This document shows positions 16,109-26,000 of a stretch of 32,517 bases of DNA, piece after piece (positions within the stretch are counted from its first letter, which is position 1; every line of letters starts with the position of its first letter). The stretch is from positions 1 to 32,517 of the forward strand of contig JAFGND010000099.1 of the NCBI GenBank assembly GCA_016927185.1, in the 5' to 3' direction. A model generated the notes under the pieces. That model was not told where the DNA came from. It saw nothing but the letters and a program-made list of their open reading frames with translations, and did no database searches. A program made the position numbers and the translations under genes. This DNA is from Candidatus Coatesiibacteriota bacterium (GTDB lineage: Bacteria; JAFGND01).

Positions 16109-17287
16109 ATGAGATTTTCTTACTTGTTATTTTTGGTTTTTTATGCCGGACTTTTATTTGGCAGATCTGCTGAATATCCTTTCCAGTTATTACCACAATA
16201 TGATGATCTTTCAACTTTTGATCCTCTTTACTATGATTATGAAACAAAATTCTTCAGAAGAGCTCGCAAGAGCATGACTGCAAATATTGGTTTCAATTAT
16301 TCCTGGACTTCTCAATGGTATGACAAAGAAGGTACAAAGATTGATTCCTCTTTTGTTTATGGTATGAACAGGGAAAGGGGAAGATTTGGAACTGCAGATT
16401 ACAGTTCATATAATTTTTATGCTGATTTGTCTTATTGCCCAACTTCGGCCTGGAAGATAGGCATAATTACTCCTGTTGTATACAAAACAATTGTTCCCCA
16501 GGATGCAAACAACTTATCAAGCTTCAGCATAGGTGATATCTGGCTTTATGGAAATGCATTGATGATGCCTGATCCTTCTGTTATTCTCAGGCTTGGAATA
16601 AAAGCACCAACAGGTACTTGGCAGGATTATTACAGACCAAGAGACTGGAATAATGAGCGAGAGATTGACCGAGATGCTAATCCACCAACAGGTGATGGAC
16701 AGTGGGATTTTGATCTGGGAGTTTTATCAAGCATACCAATTCAAAGACATAAAAGTGGAGTAGATCCGCTGGTTTTGGAAATAGCTGCAGGTCTCAGATT
16801 GAGAGCAAGAAAGACTTTTTCTGACTATGTCTGGTCTAATTCCTGGACAGACACTCTTGAAGCTTACAGTGGAGGGGATTCTATTGTCAATTACAAGGTG
16901 GAGGAAAGACTGAAAGACTTGAGACCTGGAAATGAATTCCATTTCAGTGTTGGACCTAAGGCACTATTAACCCCCAAAATATGGGGAGCCGTAAAACTGA
17001 CTGGTTTCTTTGGCTTCAATACAAGAATTAATGGAGAAAGAATGACTTATGAAAATGGAAGATTGGTAGAGGAAGAGAGTTTCAAGAATATTGATATGGA
17101 TGGAAGGAAAGTAATATACATTAATCCAAGCATAGATTTCGAGATGGGAGTGGGATTAAGTTTGAAAGCTAATTTCAAATATCCTCTCCTGTCAGGGGCA
17201 AATCATCCTGTTGATAACCAGATAATTGGAGTTGTCATGTCCAGGAAATTCGGTCCTGCACCATATCCAGTCAAGAAATGGAAATGA
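16109..17287 (+). CDS. Outer-membrane beta-barrel protein (transporter-like)
   Basis: Probable outer-membrane barrel of 392 residues after the start chosen here. Signal peptide about 1-16 (SYLLFLVFYAGLLFG). The remainder has many alternating strands with aromatic ends: MTANIGFNYSWTSQW, YNFYADLSYCPTSAWKIGIITPVVYK, SIGDIWLYGNALM, VILRLGIKAPTGTW, WDFDLGVLSSIPI. The GDIWLY then LRLGIKAPTG pattern resembles the family of transporter-like barrels related to phenol-degradation MetA proteins; substrate unknown. I start at the ATG 16109 because GAAGGAG at 16096-16102 is ideally spaced; a TTG at 16085 would add eight residues over that ribosome site. The end overlaps the next gene by 10 bases, or by ATGA if that gene starts at 17284. 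Confidence 0.82.
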   Translation: MRFSYLLFLVFYAGLLFGRSAEYPFQLLPQYDDLSTFDPLYYDYETKFFRRARKSMTANIGFNYSWTSQWYDKEGTKIDSSFVYGMNRERGRFGTADYSSYNFYADLSYCPTSAWKIGIITPVVYKTIVPQDANNLSSFSIGDIWLYGNALMMPDPSVILRLGIKAPTGTWQDYYRPRDWNNEREIDRDANPPTGDGQWDFDLGVLSSIPIQRHKSGVDPLVLEIAAGLRLRARKTFSDYVWSNSWTDTLEAYSGGDSIVNYKVEERLKDLRPGNEFHFSVGPKALLTPKIWGAVKLTGFFGFNTRINGERMTYENGRLVEEESFKNIDMDGRKVIYINPSIDFEMGVGLSLKANFKYPLLSGANHPVDNQIIGVVMSRKFGPAPYPVKKWK

Positions 17288-17838
17288 GAATATCAGTAAT
17301 TTTCATAATACTATTCATATTCTCTGCATGTCTCTCTGGAGGCAAGGGAGAAGTAGGAGGAGTATTGTGTATTGGTTTCATGGGTTTTCCAGATTCACCA
17401 GATGGCCTTGGACTGGGATTTGGACCAAGAGTTGAATATCCCATTGCTGGAAACTGGCTGAGAGCTGGTGCTGAAATACATTATTTCAGGCTAGCTCCGG
17501 GTTTCCTTATCGAATTCAGTGATCCTGCGAATTTCCATGATATTGCAGTACTTACTGATTTGAGTTTCGGTAAGGGAAAAAGCATGTGGACTTTTGGATT
17601 TGGATTTCACAATATGAAGAGAACTTATCCTGATGATGCACCAGATGAATACAAACAGAAGGAGACTTCATGGAGCAAGTTTGGTTTTCATCTGGGACAG
17701 AGCAACAGGTTCTATGTTGCTAATAAAATTACGGGAGTTCAGGATACCAGGATTGTGCTTGTATCTCTGGGAGAAGAAGAGCAGTCTTTTTATTTCAATG
17801 CTCAAATCTCCTTCGGAGTTCTCTTCAATGCATTTTGA
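17278..17838 (+). CDS. Exported barrel-like protein, possibly lipoprotein
   Basis: Unrecognised 186-residue exported protein. A hydrophobic signal (ISVIFIILFIFSACLSGG) ends at a cysteine in FSAC, a lipobox-like but atypical site, so it may be a lipoprotein or an ordinary signal-peptidase substrate. The rest alternates in the manner of outer-membrane strands (GGVLCIGFMGF, GLGLGFGPRVEY, WLRAGAEIHYF, MWTFGFGFHNM, SFYFNAQISFGVLFNAF) and ends in Phe, suggesting a small barrel of about eight strands. It may start at 17278 (ATG) or at 17284 (ATG overlapping the upstream stop as ATGA); no good ribosome site distinguishes them. It is translationally coupled to the larger barrel before it, so the two may work together, and it is followed directly by the sugar transferase. 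Confidence 0.75.
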   Translation: MEMRISVIFIILFIFSACLSGGKGEVGGVLCIGFMGFPDSPDGLGLGFGPRVEYPIAGNWLRAGAEIHYFRLAPGFLIEFSDPANFHDIAVLTDLSFGKGKSMWTFGFGFHNMKRTYPDDAPDEYKQKETSWSKFGFHLGQSNRFYVANKITGVQDTRIVLVSLGEEEQSFYFNAQISFGVLFNAF

Positions 17839-17840
17839 TT

Positions 17841-19154
17841 ATGCTTAGATCTCCTTACTTGTTTATAATAAATTTTATAGCCAATTTAATTTTATGCAGC
17901 ATAAGCTATTATATCAGATTCAAAAGCGGTTTTTTTGAAATAGAAAAATTTCCTCCAGTCTTGTGGCAGTATGCAAATTTGGCTTTTTTCATTTCATTAA
18001 TTACATCTGCTTACATAACAAGGAAGGGACTGAAATTTCCAAAAGGGGTTGGAGAACAGGTTTTCGTTGGGGCATCATTAGGTTTTTTTTCAGCAATAAT
18101 ACTGACTTTCTTTATTAAACCAGACGCATTCTCTAGGATTTTTCTGCTTTTACTTTATCCCTTGCAAATCATCGGATTATCAGTTCTCAATATCAAACTC
18201 AAGCATTATCTTTTCAGCACGAAAAAGCCCAGATGTGCTTTGGTTGGTTCTACTGATTTATCACCTCTTGTTTATGAAAGGTTGAAGCAGAAAGATGCTT
18301 CACTCAATCTTGTTGGCATAATTACATTTGATGCAGTTCCACCAGATGCAAGATTTTTGGGGAATGCAGCAGACTTCAAGGAAATTGCGGGGAAGTGGGA
18401 GATAAAAGAGGTGCTTATAATTTATCCCCCATCAAGCAAGGATGATTTTGAGAGATTGCTTGATGATTGCCAGATATTGAAGATTTCATACCAGCTAATT
18501 CCTGATTCTATATCGATTTTTCTTGCTCATGGACAACCGTATCAATCCAGAGGCGTAGCAATATTGCGTGTTGAACCAAGACTGGATGCAACCGGAGTTT
18601 TCCTGAAGAGGTGCATGGATATAGCTGGTTCAATTTTCGGGATTATAATTTTTTCCCCTTTCATGATTGTAATATCGCTTCTGGTCTGGATTACATCAGG
18701 ATTGCCAGTTTTTTTCAGGCAGGAAAGAGCAGGTCTGGATGAGAAAACATTCACTATATATAAATTCAGGACTATGATTAAGGATGCTGAGAGGGAAGGT
18801 CCGGTGTGGTCTACAAAGGATGATCAAAGACAGACATGGATTGGGAAATTTCTCCGCAAGACAAGTCTTGATGAGATCCCCCAGTTTTTCAATGTATTGA
18901 AAGCTGATATGAGTCTTGTAGGTCCGAGACCTGAACAACCTTATTTTATTGAGAAATTCAAGAAGAGCATTCCAAGATACATTTACAGGCACATGATAAA
19001 AAGCGGAATGACAGGATGGGCTCAGGTAAATGGTCTGCGTGGAGACACTTCAATAGAGGAACGTGTGAGATATGACATTTACTATATCGAAAACTGGTCT
19101 GTTCTTTTTGATTTGAAGATAATAATAAGAACCATCTGGCAGATGCTGAAATAA
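17841..19154 (+). CDS. Polyprenyl-phosphate glycosyl-1-phosphate transferase (WcaJ/WbaP type)
   Basis: Starts a surface polysaccharide by moving a hexose-1-phosphate to undecaprenyl phosphate. From the ATG chosen at 17841 the protein has 437 residues: about four membrane helices (1-120), a Rossmann-like middle domain (ALVGSTDLSPLVYERL onward), then the catalytic domain with KRCMDIAGSIFGII, a further hydrophobic segment, FFRQERAGLDEKTFTIYKFRTM, LRKTSLDEIPQFFNVLKADM, SLVGPRPEQ and SGMTGWAQVNGLRGDT. These are complete bacterial-sugar-transferase motifs. A TTG at 17835 overlapping the upstream stop would add two residues; neither start has a clear ribosome site, so coupling to the preceding gene is likely. 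Different class from the WecA-like enzyme at 4249, so the cell has at least two glycan initiation enzymes in this window. Confidence 0.93.
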   Translation: MLRSPYLFIINFIANLILCSISYYIRFKSGFFEIEKFPPVLWQYANLAFFISLITSAYITRKGLKFPKGVGEQVFVGASLGFFSAIILTFFIKPDAFSRIFLLLLYPLQIIGLSVLNIKLKHYLFSTKKPRCALVGSTDLSPLVYERLKQKDASLNLVGIITFDAVPPDARFLGNAADFKEIAGKWEIKEVLIIYPPSSKDDFERLLDDCQILKISYQLIPDSISIFLAHGQPYQSRGVAILRVEPRLDATGVFLKRCMDIAGSIFGIIIFSPFMIVISLLVWITSGLPVFFRQERAGLDEKTFTIYKFRTMIKDAEREGPVWSTKDDQRQTWIGKFLRKTSLDEIPQFFNVLKADMSLVGPRPEQPYFIEKFKKSIPRYIYRHMIKSGMTGWAQVNGLRGDTSIEERVRYDIYYIENWSVLFDLKIIIRTIWQMLK

Positions 19155-19254
19155 AACTGTCAAAGAAATCAGCTCTAATTCTTAACATAAGAACAGTTAT
19201 GCCATTGGAAAGAAAGCAGCCAAAAAGCAAACTAATACTTCATTAACAAACTTC

Positions 19255-19283
19255 TTGACATTAAATATTATCAATCGTAAAGT
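19255..19283 (+). promoter_or_regulatory. Sigma-70-type promoter of the tandem propeller genes
   Basis: TTGACA at 19255-19260, exactly 17 bases, then TAAAGT at 19278-19283 (four of six to TATAAT). The first propeller ATG is at 19332 after AGGAGG at 19321-19326, leaving a leader of about 40 bases. Confidence 0.6.
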
Positions 19284-19331
19284 GAAATTAATAAAAAAGG
19301 CAGTATCATAATTATACTTAAGGAGGTAATT

Positions 19332-20603
19332 ATGAAAAAGCTTATATTAATAATTTCGTTCTTGATCCCGGATTTGCTTCTCTCAGCTCCTGGAGATTTA
19401 TTATGGAGATATAAAACAGGGAATGCTATTCTCAGTTCACCTTATATCTCGGAAGGAACAGTATATTTCGGAAGTGATGATAATTATCTATATGCACTTA
19501 ATAGTACAGACGGTTCTCTAAAATGGAGATATAATACTACCAATCGCATTTCTTCTTCAGCTAATATCTCGGAAGGAACAGTATATTTTGGGGAATGGAT
19601 ATATCTGAATGCTGTAAGCAGCTCAACAGGAAATTTCATCTGGAGATATCAAACAGGTGACTATATTTACTCAACACCTGAAGTTTCAAGTGGAGCTGTT
19701 TATTTTGGATGTAATGATACTTTCCTCTACACATTAAACTCTTATAACGGTACATTATATGGAAAATACAAAACAGAAGGGTATGTTATATCTTCTCCCC
19801 TGATATCAGATGGTACAGTTTATGTAGGCAGTAATGATAATTACATATATGCAATAAAGATTTCGGATGGACTACTTAAATGGAGGTATAAAACAGGAAA
19901 CTGGATTGTTTCTTCTCCTTGTATTTCGGAGGGAATTGTATTCGTTGGAAGTTGTGATTATTATCTCTATGCAATAAACAGCTCGGATGGTACGCTTAAA
20001 TGGAGATTCAGAACTAATCATGATATTTACTCTTCACCTTGTGTTTCAGATGGGGTAGTTTTTGTTGGAAGCGATGATTTTTATCTTTATGCAATAAATA
20101 CTTCAGGAGGGACTTTTAGATGGGCGTATAAGACAAATGACCGCGTCTTATCCTCTCCTTATGTTTCAGATGGCGTGGTATATGTTGGAGGCTGGGATAC
20201 CTATGTTTATGCAGTAAACAGCTCGGATGGTATTTTGAAATGGAACTATAAAACAGGGAATTCCACCCAATCATCGCCTTCTGTCTCAAATGGAGTTGTT
20301 TATATAGGAAGTAATGATACTTACCTTTATGCAATTGAAACCTATGGTTACAAAGGTTTCAAAGATAACAAATCAGTTTCATATATTCCAGCCAAATCCT
20401 TCTCAGTTTCCCCAAATCCTTTTACTGACAGACTCTCACTCTCACTTCCCACATCAGGAGTAATTTATTCACTTACCGGCCAATTGGTTGTGAAACTGGA
20501 TAAAAGGAAACATTCTCTTGATACATCCAGATGGAGAGAAGGAGTTTATATTGTGAAAGCAGGGAATGAATTCAAGAAGGTGGTGAAGTTTATCAAGCAT
20601 TAA
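19332..20603 (+). CDS. Secreted eight-repeat PQQ-like beta-propeller with T9SS sorting domain (copy 1)
   Basis: Exported protein of 423 residues. Signal peptide about 1-18 (LLLSA). Residues about 21-335 are eight repeats of about 40 residues with the pattern W-R-Y-x-T-G, S-S-P-x-V-S-D-G-x-V-Y-x-G-S, D-x-Y-L-Y-A-x-N, S-D-G-x-L-K, the BamB/PQQ-like quinoprotein repeat, so one closed eight-bladed propeller is likely. Residues about 354-423 begin SVSPNPFTDRLSLSLP and end in YIVKAGNEFKKVVKFIK, a type A T9SS sorting domain. No catalytic motif of PQQ dehydrogenases is seen, so a binding or structural role is likely. It has a good promoter and ribosome site. It is followed 11 bases later by a close paralogue. 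Confidence 0.9.
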   Translation: MKKLILIISFLIPDLLLSAPGDLLWRYKTGNAILSSPYISEGTVYFGSDDNYLYALNSTDGSLKWRYNTTNRISSSANISEGTVYFGEWIYLNAVSSSTGNFIWRYQTGDYIYSTPEVSSGAVYFGCNDTFLYTLNSYNGTLYGKYKTEGYVISSPLISDGTVYVGSNDNYIYAIKISDGLLKWRYKTGNWIVSSPCISEGIVFVGSCDYYLYAINSSDGTLKWRFRTNHDIYSSPCVSDGVVFVGSDDFYLYAINTSGGTFRWAYKTNDRVLSSPYVSDGVVYVGGWDTYVYAVNSSDGILKWNYKTGNSTQSSPSVSNGVVYIGSNDTYLYAIETYGYKGFKDNKSVSYIPAKSFSVSPNPFTDRLSLSLPTSGVIYSLTGQLVVKLDKRKHSLDTSRWREGVYIVKAGNEFKKVVKFIKH

Positions 20604-21630
20604 AGGAGGGTGTTTTGAAGATCTTTTTGCTATTCCTGTTTTTATTATTCTCTGGTTCGCTTTTATCAGCTCCAGGAGATATGATTTGGAAGTATAAAAC
20701 AGCTGATTATGTCCAATCTTCACCTTGTGTCTCTGATGGAGTTGTCTATATCGGTAGCAATGATTCCAATCTTTATGCATTAAATATCATAAATGGAACT
20801 TTGAAATGGAAATATACTACTGGAAACTGGATTCAATCATCTCCTTGCATTCATAAAGGAGTGGTTTTTGTTGGAAGTCATGATACCAATCTTTATGCAA
20901 TAAATGCCTTAGATGGAGGCTTGAAATGGAGATATAAGTTAAGTGATAGAGTTTATTCCTCACCTTCTGTCACGGATGGAGTTGTTTTCATAGCAAGTAA
21001 TAATTATCTCTATGCTATATATGCTTCAGACGGAACACTCAAGTGGAGTTATTATACTGCCAGTGGTGTTTATTCATCACCTTGTGTATCAGATGGAATT
21101 GCTTTTGTAGGAAGTTACATGAATATTTACGCGTTGTATAGCGAAGATGGGAGACGTTTATGGTTTTACCATGCGAATGATGAGTTCGTTTCATCCCCTT
21201 GTGTTCTTGACAGAGTAGTATATATAGGATGTCACGATACTTATCTTTATGCAATAAATTCCATGAGTGGGTCAATGAAATGGCGATTTAAAACAATCAA
21301 CTGGGTTGAGTCATCTCCCTGCACTTCAGATGAAACAGTTTTTGTGGGTAGCAAAGATGATTTCTTGTATGCAGTTAGAGTAATTGATGGATCCTTGAAA
21401 TGGAAATATGGAACACAAAATGTGGTTTTTTCGTCACCTTGTGTCTCGGATGGAATTGTCTATGTTGGAAGTTGTGATCATTATCTTTATGCATTTGATG
21501 CTTCTGATGGCACTCTGAAATGGAGATATTTAACTGATAGCTTGATTTTCTCTTCACCATGTGTTTCAAATGGAATGGCATTTATTGGAAGCTGTGATTT
21601 TCATATTCACGCAATAGAGACTTATGGTTA
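19395..21630 (+). repeat. Two arrays of about 120-base coding repeats (propeller blades)
   Basis: Each of the two tandem genes carries eight imperfect repeats of 117-120 bases, one propeller blade each; the core word resembles TCTTCACCTTGTGTTTCAGA (one example form). They are coding repeats and not a CRISPR array, but they offer substrate for recombination within and between the two genes. Confidence 0.85.
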
Positions 21631-21877
21631 TACAAGCTTCAAGGAAACTAAAACAGCTTCTCATATTCCTGATAGAAAATTCTCAGTTTCTCCCAATCCT
21701 TTTACAGAAAGACTTTCGCTTTCACTTCCCTCATCAGGAGCAATTTATTCACTTACCGGACATTTGGTTGCGAAACTGGATAAAGGGAAGCATTCTCTTG
21801 ATACAAGCAGATGGAGAGAAGGGATTTATATTGTGAAGACAGGAAAGAAAGCAAAGAGGATACTGAAGACAAGATAG
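20615..21877 (+). CDS. Secreted eight-repeat PQQ-like beta-propeller with T9SS sorting domain (copy 2)
   Basis: Paralogue of the gene just upstream, 420 residues. The start is TTG at 20615 with AAAGGAGG ending a few bases before; the nearby GTG at 20610 runs into a stop, and an ATG start is not available before the signal peptide. Signal peptide about 1-18 (FSGSLLSA). Eight repeats of about 39-40 residues follow (for example DYVQSSPCVSDGVVYIGSN), many with an SSPCVSDG core containing cysteine, more often than in copy 1. The sorting domain (about 350-420, SVSPNPFTERLSLSLP onward) is nearly the same as in copy 1 at DNA level, whereas the blades differ much more. A terminator follows at 21944. 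Same probable role as copy 1, perhaps with different ligand. Confidence 0.9.
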   Translation: MKIFLLFLFLLFSGSLLSAPGDMIWKYKTADYVQSSPCVSDGVVYIGSNDSNLYALNIINGTLKWKYTTGNWIQSSPCIHKGVVFVGSHDTNLYAINALDGGLKWRYKLSDRVYSSPSVTDGVVFIASNNYLYAIYASDGTLKWSYYTASGVYSSPCVSDGIAFVGSYMNIYALYSEDGRRLWFYHANDEFVSSPCVLDRVVYIGCHDTYLYAINSMSGSMKWRFKTINWVESSPCTSDETVFVGSKDDFLYAVRVIDGSLKWKYGTQNVVFSSPCVSDGIVYVGSCDHYLYAFDASDGTLKWRYLTDSLIFSSPCVSNGMAFIGSCDFHIHAIETYGYTSFKETKTASHIPDRKFSVSPNPFTERLSLSLPSSGAIYSLTGHLVAKLDKGKHSLDTSRWREGIYIVKTGKKAKRILKTR

Positions 21878-21943
21878 ACTATTATATAAGAATTCAATCA
21901 AGAAGTGTTAAACAGGACATTAGAATCTATAGTATGAAGAAAG

Positions 21944-21969
21944 CGGGGAAGAATAACTCCCCCGTTTTT
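21944..21969. terminator. Terminator after the tandem propeller genes
   Basis: CGGGG (21944-21948) pairs with CCCCG (21960-21964) and TTTTTA follows. The T run overlaps the stop codon of the convergent dehydrogenase at 21968, so one hairpin probably ends both convergent transcripts. Confidence 0.7.
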
Positions 21970-23044
21970 ATAACATGAAAACTACCTTGCCTGATACTTT
22001 AGGTCTGTCCATCATGAGGGCAAAACCTTTTTCGAATTCATCAAGCGGAAGCTTGTGAGTTACAACTGGTTCTATGTTCAATCTGCCTGAAGCAAGAAGG
22101 TTCTTTACAGTATACCATGTGTCATACATGATTCTTCCATTAATACCCCTGATATCAACTCCCTTGAAAACAATGCCATTATTGTAATCGAAAGGTATCT
22201 GGAGCTTCTTGGCAACACCAAATGCTGAGAAACGCCCACCTTTGCGTACAAGCTTCAATCCAAGTGCTATGCCTTCTTCGGTTCCAACCATATCCAGAAC
22301 TACGTCTGCTCCATATTTGCCATCATAAAATTTGGCCGAAAGAGCGTCTCTTATAGCCTTTTCAACTCCATCCAATCCCAGTTCCTTTTCATTCAAGGCA
22401 AGATCAGCACCCATTTTTTTTGCAATGTCAAGCCTGAAATTGTGTCTTCCTATAGTTGCTACCAATGATGCACCTGCAACTCTTGCCACTCCTGTCGCGA
22501 ACAAGCCTGTTGGACCATCACCGAAGATTATGACACTTTTTCCTACTACTGGTTCAACGCAGACAGTATAGGTAGCATTCCCCAAAGGTTCCTGAACACA
22601 TGCGAATTCAGGTGGAATGCTCTTCTCATTTACCCAGCAAACATCCTCCGGTATTGCTGCATATTCTGCAAAACATCCATCTCCATCAACTCCAAGTATC
22701 ACAAGATTCGAACAGATATGGAATTGCCTGTTGAGACATGGGGGACAATTGAAGCATGGAATATGAGTTTCAGCTGAAATATAATCACCGACCTTTATTC
22801 TTCTTACTGCTGAACCTGTTTCAACAACATCTCCTGCAAATTCATGTCCCATTGTTTGTGGAACATTCCTTATCCTGTTTTCTGCCCATGCATTCCAGTC
22901 ATAAATGGAAACGTCTGTTCCACAGATGGAAGTAGCTCTCACTTTTACAAGTACTTCATGAGGTTTGATTGTTGGAACTGGAACCTGAACTAGTTCAGCT
23001 CCTCTTTCTCTCTTCATTTTCCTGACTGCTTTCATCATTGCCAC
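21968..23044 (-). CDS. tdh: L-threonine 3-dehydrogenase-like zinc alcohol dehydrogenase
   Basis: Medium-chain zinc dehydrogenase of 358 residues, cytoplasmic. Closest pattern is threonine 3-dehydrogenase: SICGTDVSIYDWNAWAE (catalytic-zinc Cys41), GHEFAGDVVE (His67, Glu68), structural-zinc cysteines 97, 100, 103 and 111, GDGCFAEYAAIP, QEPLGNATYT (Glu152) and the NAD-binding GDGPTG (175-180). Threonine dehydrogenase makes 2-amino-3-oxobutyrate, which is split to glycine and acetyl-CoA; the splitting enzyme is not in the window. Sorbitol or other polyol dehydrogenase is the main alternative. The start is GTG at 23044 with AGGAGG seven bases before; ATGs at codons 3 and 4 are less well placed. 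Only 16 bases separate it from the PorU-like gene upstream, so they are probably cotranscribed although functionally unlike. Confidence 0.82.
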   Translation of the reverse strand: MAMMKAVRKMKRERGAELVQVPVPTIKPHEVLVKVRATSICGTDVSIYDWNAWAENRIRNVPQTMGHEFAGDVVETGSAVRRIKVGDYISAETHIPCFNCPPCLNRQFHICSNLVILGVDGDGCFAEYAAIPEDVCWVNEKSIPPEFACVQEPLGNATYTVCVEPVVGKSVIIFGDGPTGLFATGVARVAGASLVATIGRHNFRLDIAKKMGADLALNEKELGLDGVEKAIRDALSAKFYDGKYGADVVLDMVGTEEGIALGLKLVRKGGRFSAFGVAKKLQIPFDYNNGIVFKGVDIRGINGRIMYDTWYTVKNLLASGRLNIEPVVTHKLPLDEFEKGFALMMDRPKVSGKVVFML

Positions 23045-23060
23045 TTTTTTACCTCCTGAT

Positions 23061-26000
23061 TTATTGGGCTATAATGAGTTTGCCAATAGATGTTGCCTCT
23101 CCATTATTCCCCTTTGCCTTCAATTTATAAAAATAAACACCATTTCCTATTGAATCACCTTGCTTATCCCTGCAATTCCAGCTGATTTGATTATAACCGC
23201 TTTTGCCTCTTGCTTTCAGAGTATGGATTGGGCGTCCTTTTATCGTAAGGATAGTTATCTCCAAATCGGAATCATGACTGAGTGAAAAAGTGAAATATGT
23301 ATTATTATTTCTAACTGGATTTGGATAATTAAGGAGTGAGCTGATACTCAGGTTTTGATCAGCTACAGCTTCTAATGTTACCGTGATGTTGGATTCATTA
23401 CCCATTGAATCAAATGCCCTGAGATTTAAGATATGTTTTCCAGGTTCCAGCGAAAGTGAATAGCTGATCTTGCCTTTGGTGAAACTATCAAAATCATATG
23501 AGAAATAATCAGTTATATCATACCTGTTTTGTCTGTTATCATCTATGGTTAGAAGCATCTGCTTTCCTGGGAGTCTTGTTATATTCAATCCTGATGGATC
23601 TTCAAGTATTGCTTCGAGGACAAAATTTGATGACACTTTGTCTCCATCCCTTAAGGTTTGCCCATTTCTTACAAATCTCATTAAAGGTGGAACTGTATCT
23701 GATGGCGATGAATCATTCGTAAGAAGCAGGATACTGTCCTTGAAAGCTGAAGCTTGTTCAATATTCTGAATTCCTGCAACAACTGCCTTGGCTGCAGGAC
23801 CTGGATTTATGCCATATGGAACATAGAATGGAGCAGTGAACTCGCCATTGTTATTCAGGTTTACAAATCCTCTGTATATATTAGTTCTTGGAAGATAATA
23901 ATCAACACTCAGTCCCAGTTCAGTATAATGACGCTTTCTTACTGAATCATATATTTCCAGATATGCGAATCCTGATTGCTTGCCAGGCATATGTCCCTTG
24001 ATTTCATATCTTTTTCCTTCGTACAGAGTATCAGGAATTTGAATAAGAATAAGGTTTGGTTTTGGATAAAGAAGTTTCGTCATAGCATCACCAAAGAAAA
24101 CATAGACTTTTGTGTTATATGAATTTCCAGATTCGTTCTTACCCATAGCAACAAGCTGACACATCGAATTATCATTGCTGGTATTAAAAACATAAGTCAG
24201 AATATTCCTTATCAAACTGAAATTGCCTCCTGACCCAGTTCCTCTTGTTGCTGCCAGCGTGGCAATGCATCCACCATTATCTTTTCTCACCAGTTCACCA
24301 CCAAGAGAGCGTCTAACAAGAAAGTCGAATTCACTAATCTGGCAGGAACCTCCATAGAAAAATGACAATTTATTATTGTTTTGCATTTTTGCAACATCAT
24401 CGAATTTGAAAATCTTTTCATGAGCCATTGCATTTGGGCCACCATGACCAAGATATGTCCATAGAGTAACACCTCTATTGAGTATTTCAAGCAAATCAGC
24501 ATTAGCACCAGGTTTCTGCCCCTGAATAAGCGGATATTCTGTTTCATAGACCTTTCTTATGAAAAATCCTTTTGGAGTATAAATTTCTGCAATTGATTCA
24601 GTATCTTTTGTATGTTCTGTTTCAGCTCTTGTAGAATCTTCCTCACCTGTTTTCTTGAAGTCATCTGCTGTAAAAACGGTAGTATTAGACCAGCTTCCAT
24701 ATTGTTCAAAACCAGTCTTATTATATTGAATAGTCTTCTTTATTATGGTTTTGAGTTCGTCTTCAGTTTCTGCCGGTATTCTTCCGATAGGAACTGTAAG
24801 GAAAGAATATGAGTATTGTTCTGAAGGTTCTATATAACCAAACCAATCATCAAAACAGATAATCTCGGTACCAGCATATCCTGGTTCTTCATAAACCAGT
24901 ATCCTGTTAGGTCTGTCCATCTTCAGATGGTTTTTGTAATTTGCATTTCCGCTTCCACCTAGAAGAATTGCTTGAGGCTTTGTTTTCCAGAAATGATATG
25001 AATACCATGCAAGATTTCTAATCGCAGCTACATCTGGTTTACCCCATCCAAATTCATTGAAAACCTGTTCTGTAGAAACAAGTAATGTCCTGATACCTTT
25101 TTTTGCATAATCATCCACAAGGGGTTTGAAAGAATCCATGAATTCTACTGGAGATATAATTAAATAATCAGCTTGTGAGTCCTTGTTTCTCAAATGAATT
25201 GGATCATATTTACTTATAGAGATAGGGGTTTTGACTTTATCAAGCTCATACGCTATATATTTTTGAGGTTCATACATTATACCCATCGAGTCTGAAAAAG
25301 TTACATTATAAGAAGAACTTCCATCTCTTTTATATTCAATTGAAACTGGATTATTTGGATCAGTTATTCTCCACAGGAAAATGTCTGATGCTGTGAATCC
25401 TGATAATTTCAATTTATACCTGTCGTTTGTCACTATCTTGTCCAGGTAGACTGTTAATCTGTCATGATAGGGCTTGAATTGCCTTGGATAAAACAATTCG
25501 AAATAATGGAAAAAAACTAGTTCCTTGCTTCCTGCATATGGTTTGAAATCAATGATGAAATCGTTCGAGCCTTCAGTAAAATTGCTGCATTTCATTGATA
25601 TCAGGTTTTCCGAATTTGAAAATGTTGTATCTATAAGGCTTTTTCCATTGAAAGTTATCTTCAGCTCATTATCATCTGGGAAGCCTCTAACAAAAGATGG
25701 CGTGTGTCTTGTAAGAAGAACTCTAATAGTTCCAATGCCTGTTGACTCCACTCCACGTAATATGCTTTTATATGTTGAAACATTATAAGATGAATACTGT
25801 CTTATTGTCCACCAGTCATCATATGAGGCTTTATCTCCAATAAAAACATACCATTCTTTTTCCTTGATGGGATAAAGAAAATGATTTTTGGGATAATCAA
25901 TATCAGTGTCCTTAGGTATCCCATCAATTTTGGTTATTCTCTTGCCGTTTTTTCCTCCCCAGGTAAGCCAGTATGCGTTGTCATCCGTATAAAGGTTTTG

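Noticed and set aside
19155-19198. Inverted repeats AACTGT/ACAGTT and TTCTTA/TAAGAA after the sugar transferase
   Set aside because: The stems are AT-rich, overlap by one base and have no T run; not a credible terminator.
19395-21630. Regular direct repeats of about 120 bases resembling a repeat array
   Set aside because: They are in frame, code for propeller blades and have no spacer structure, so not CRISPR or satellite DNA.
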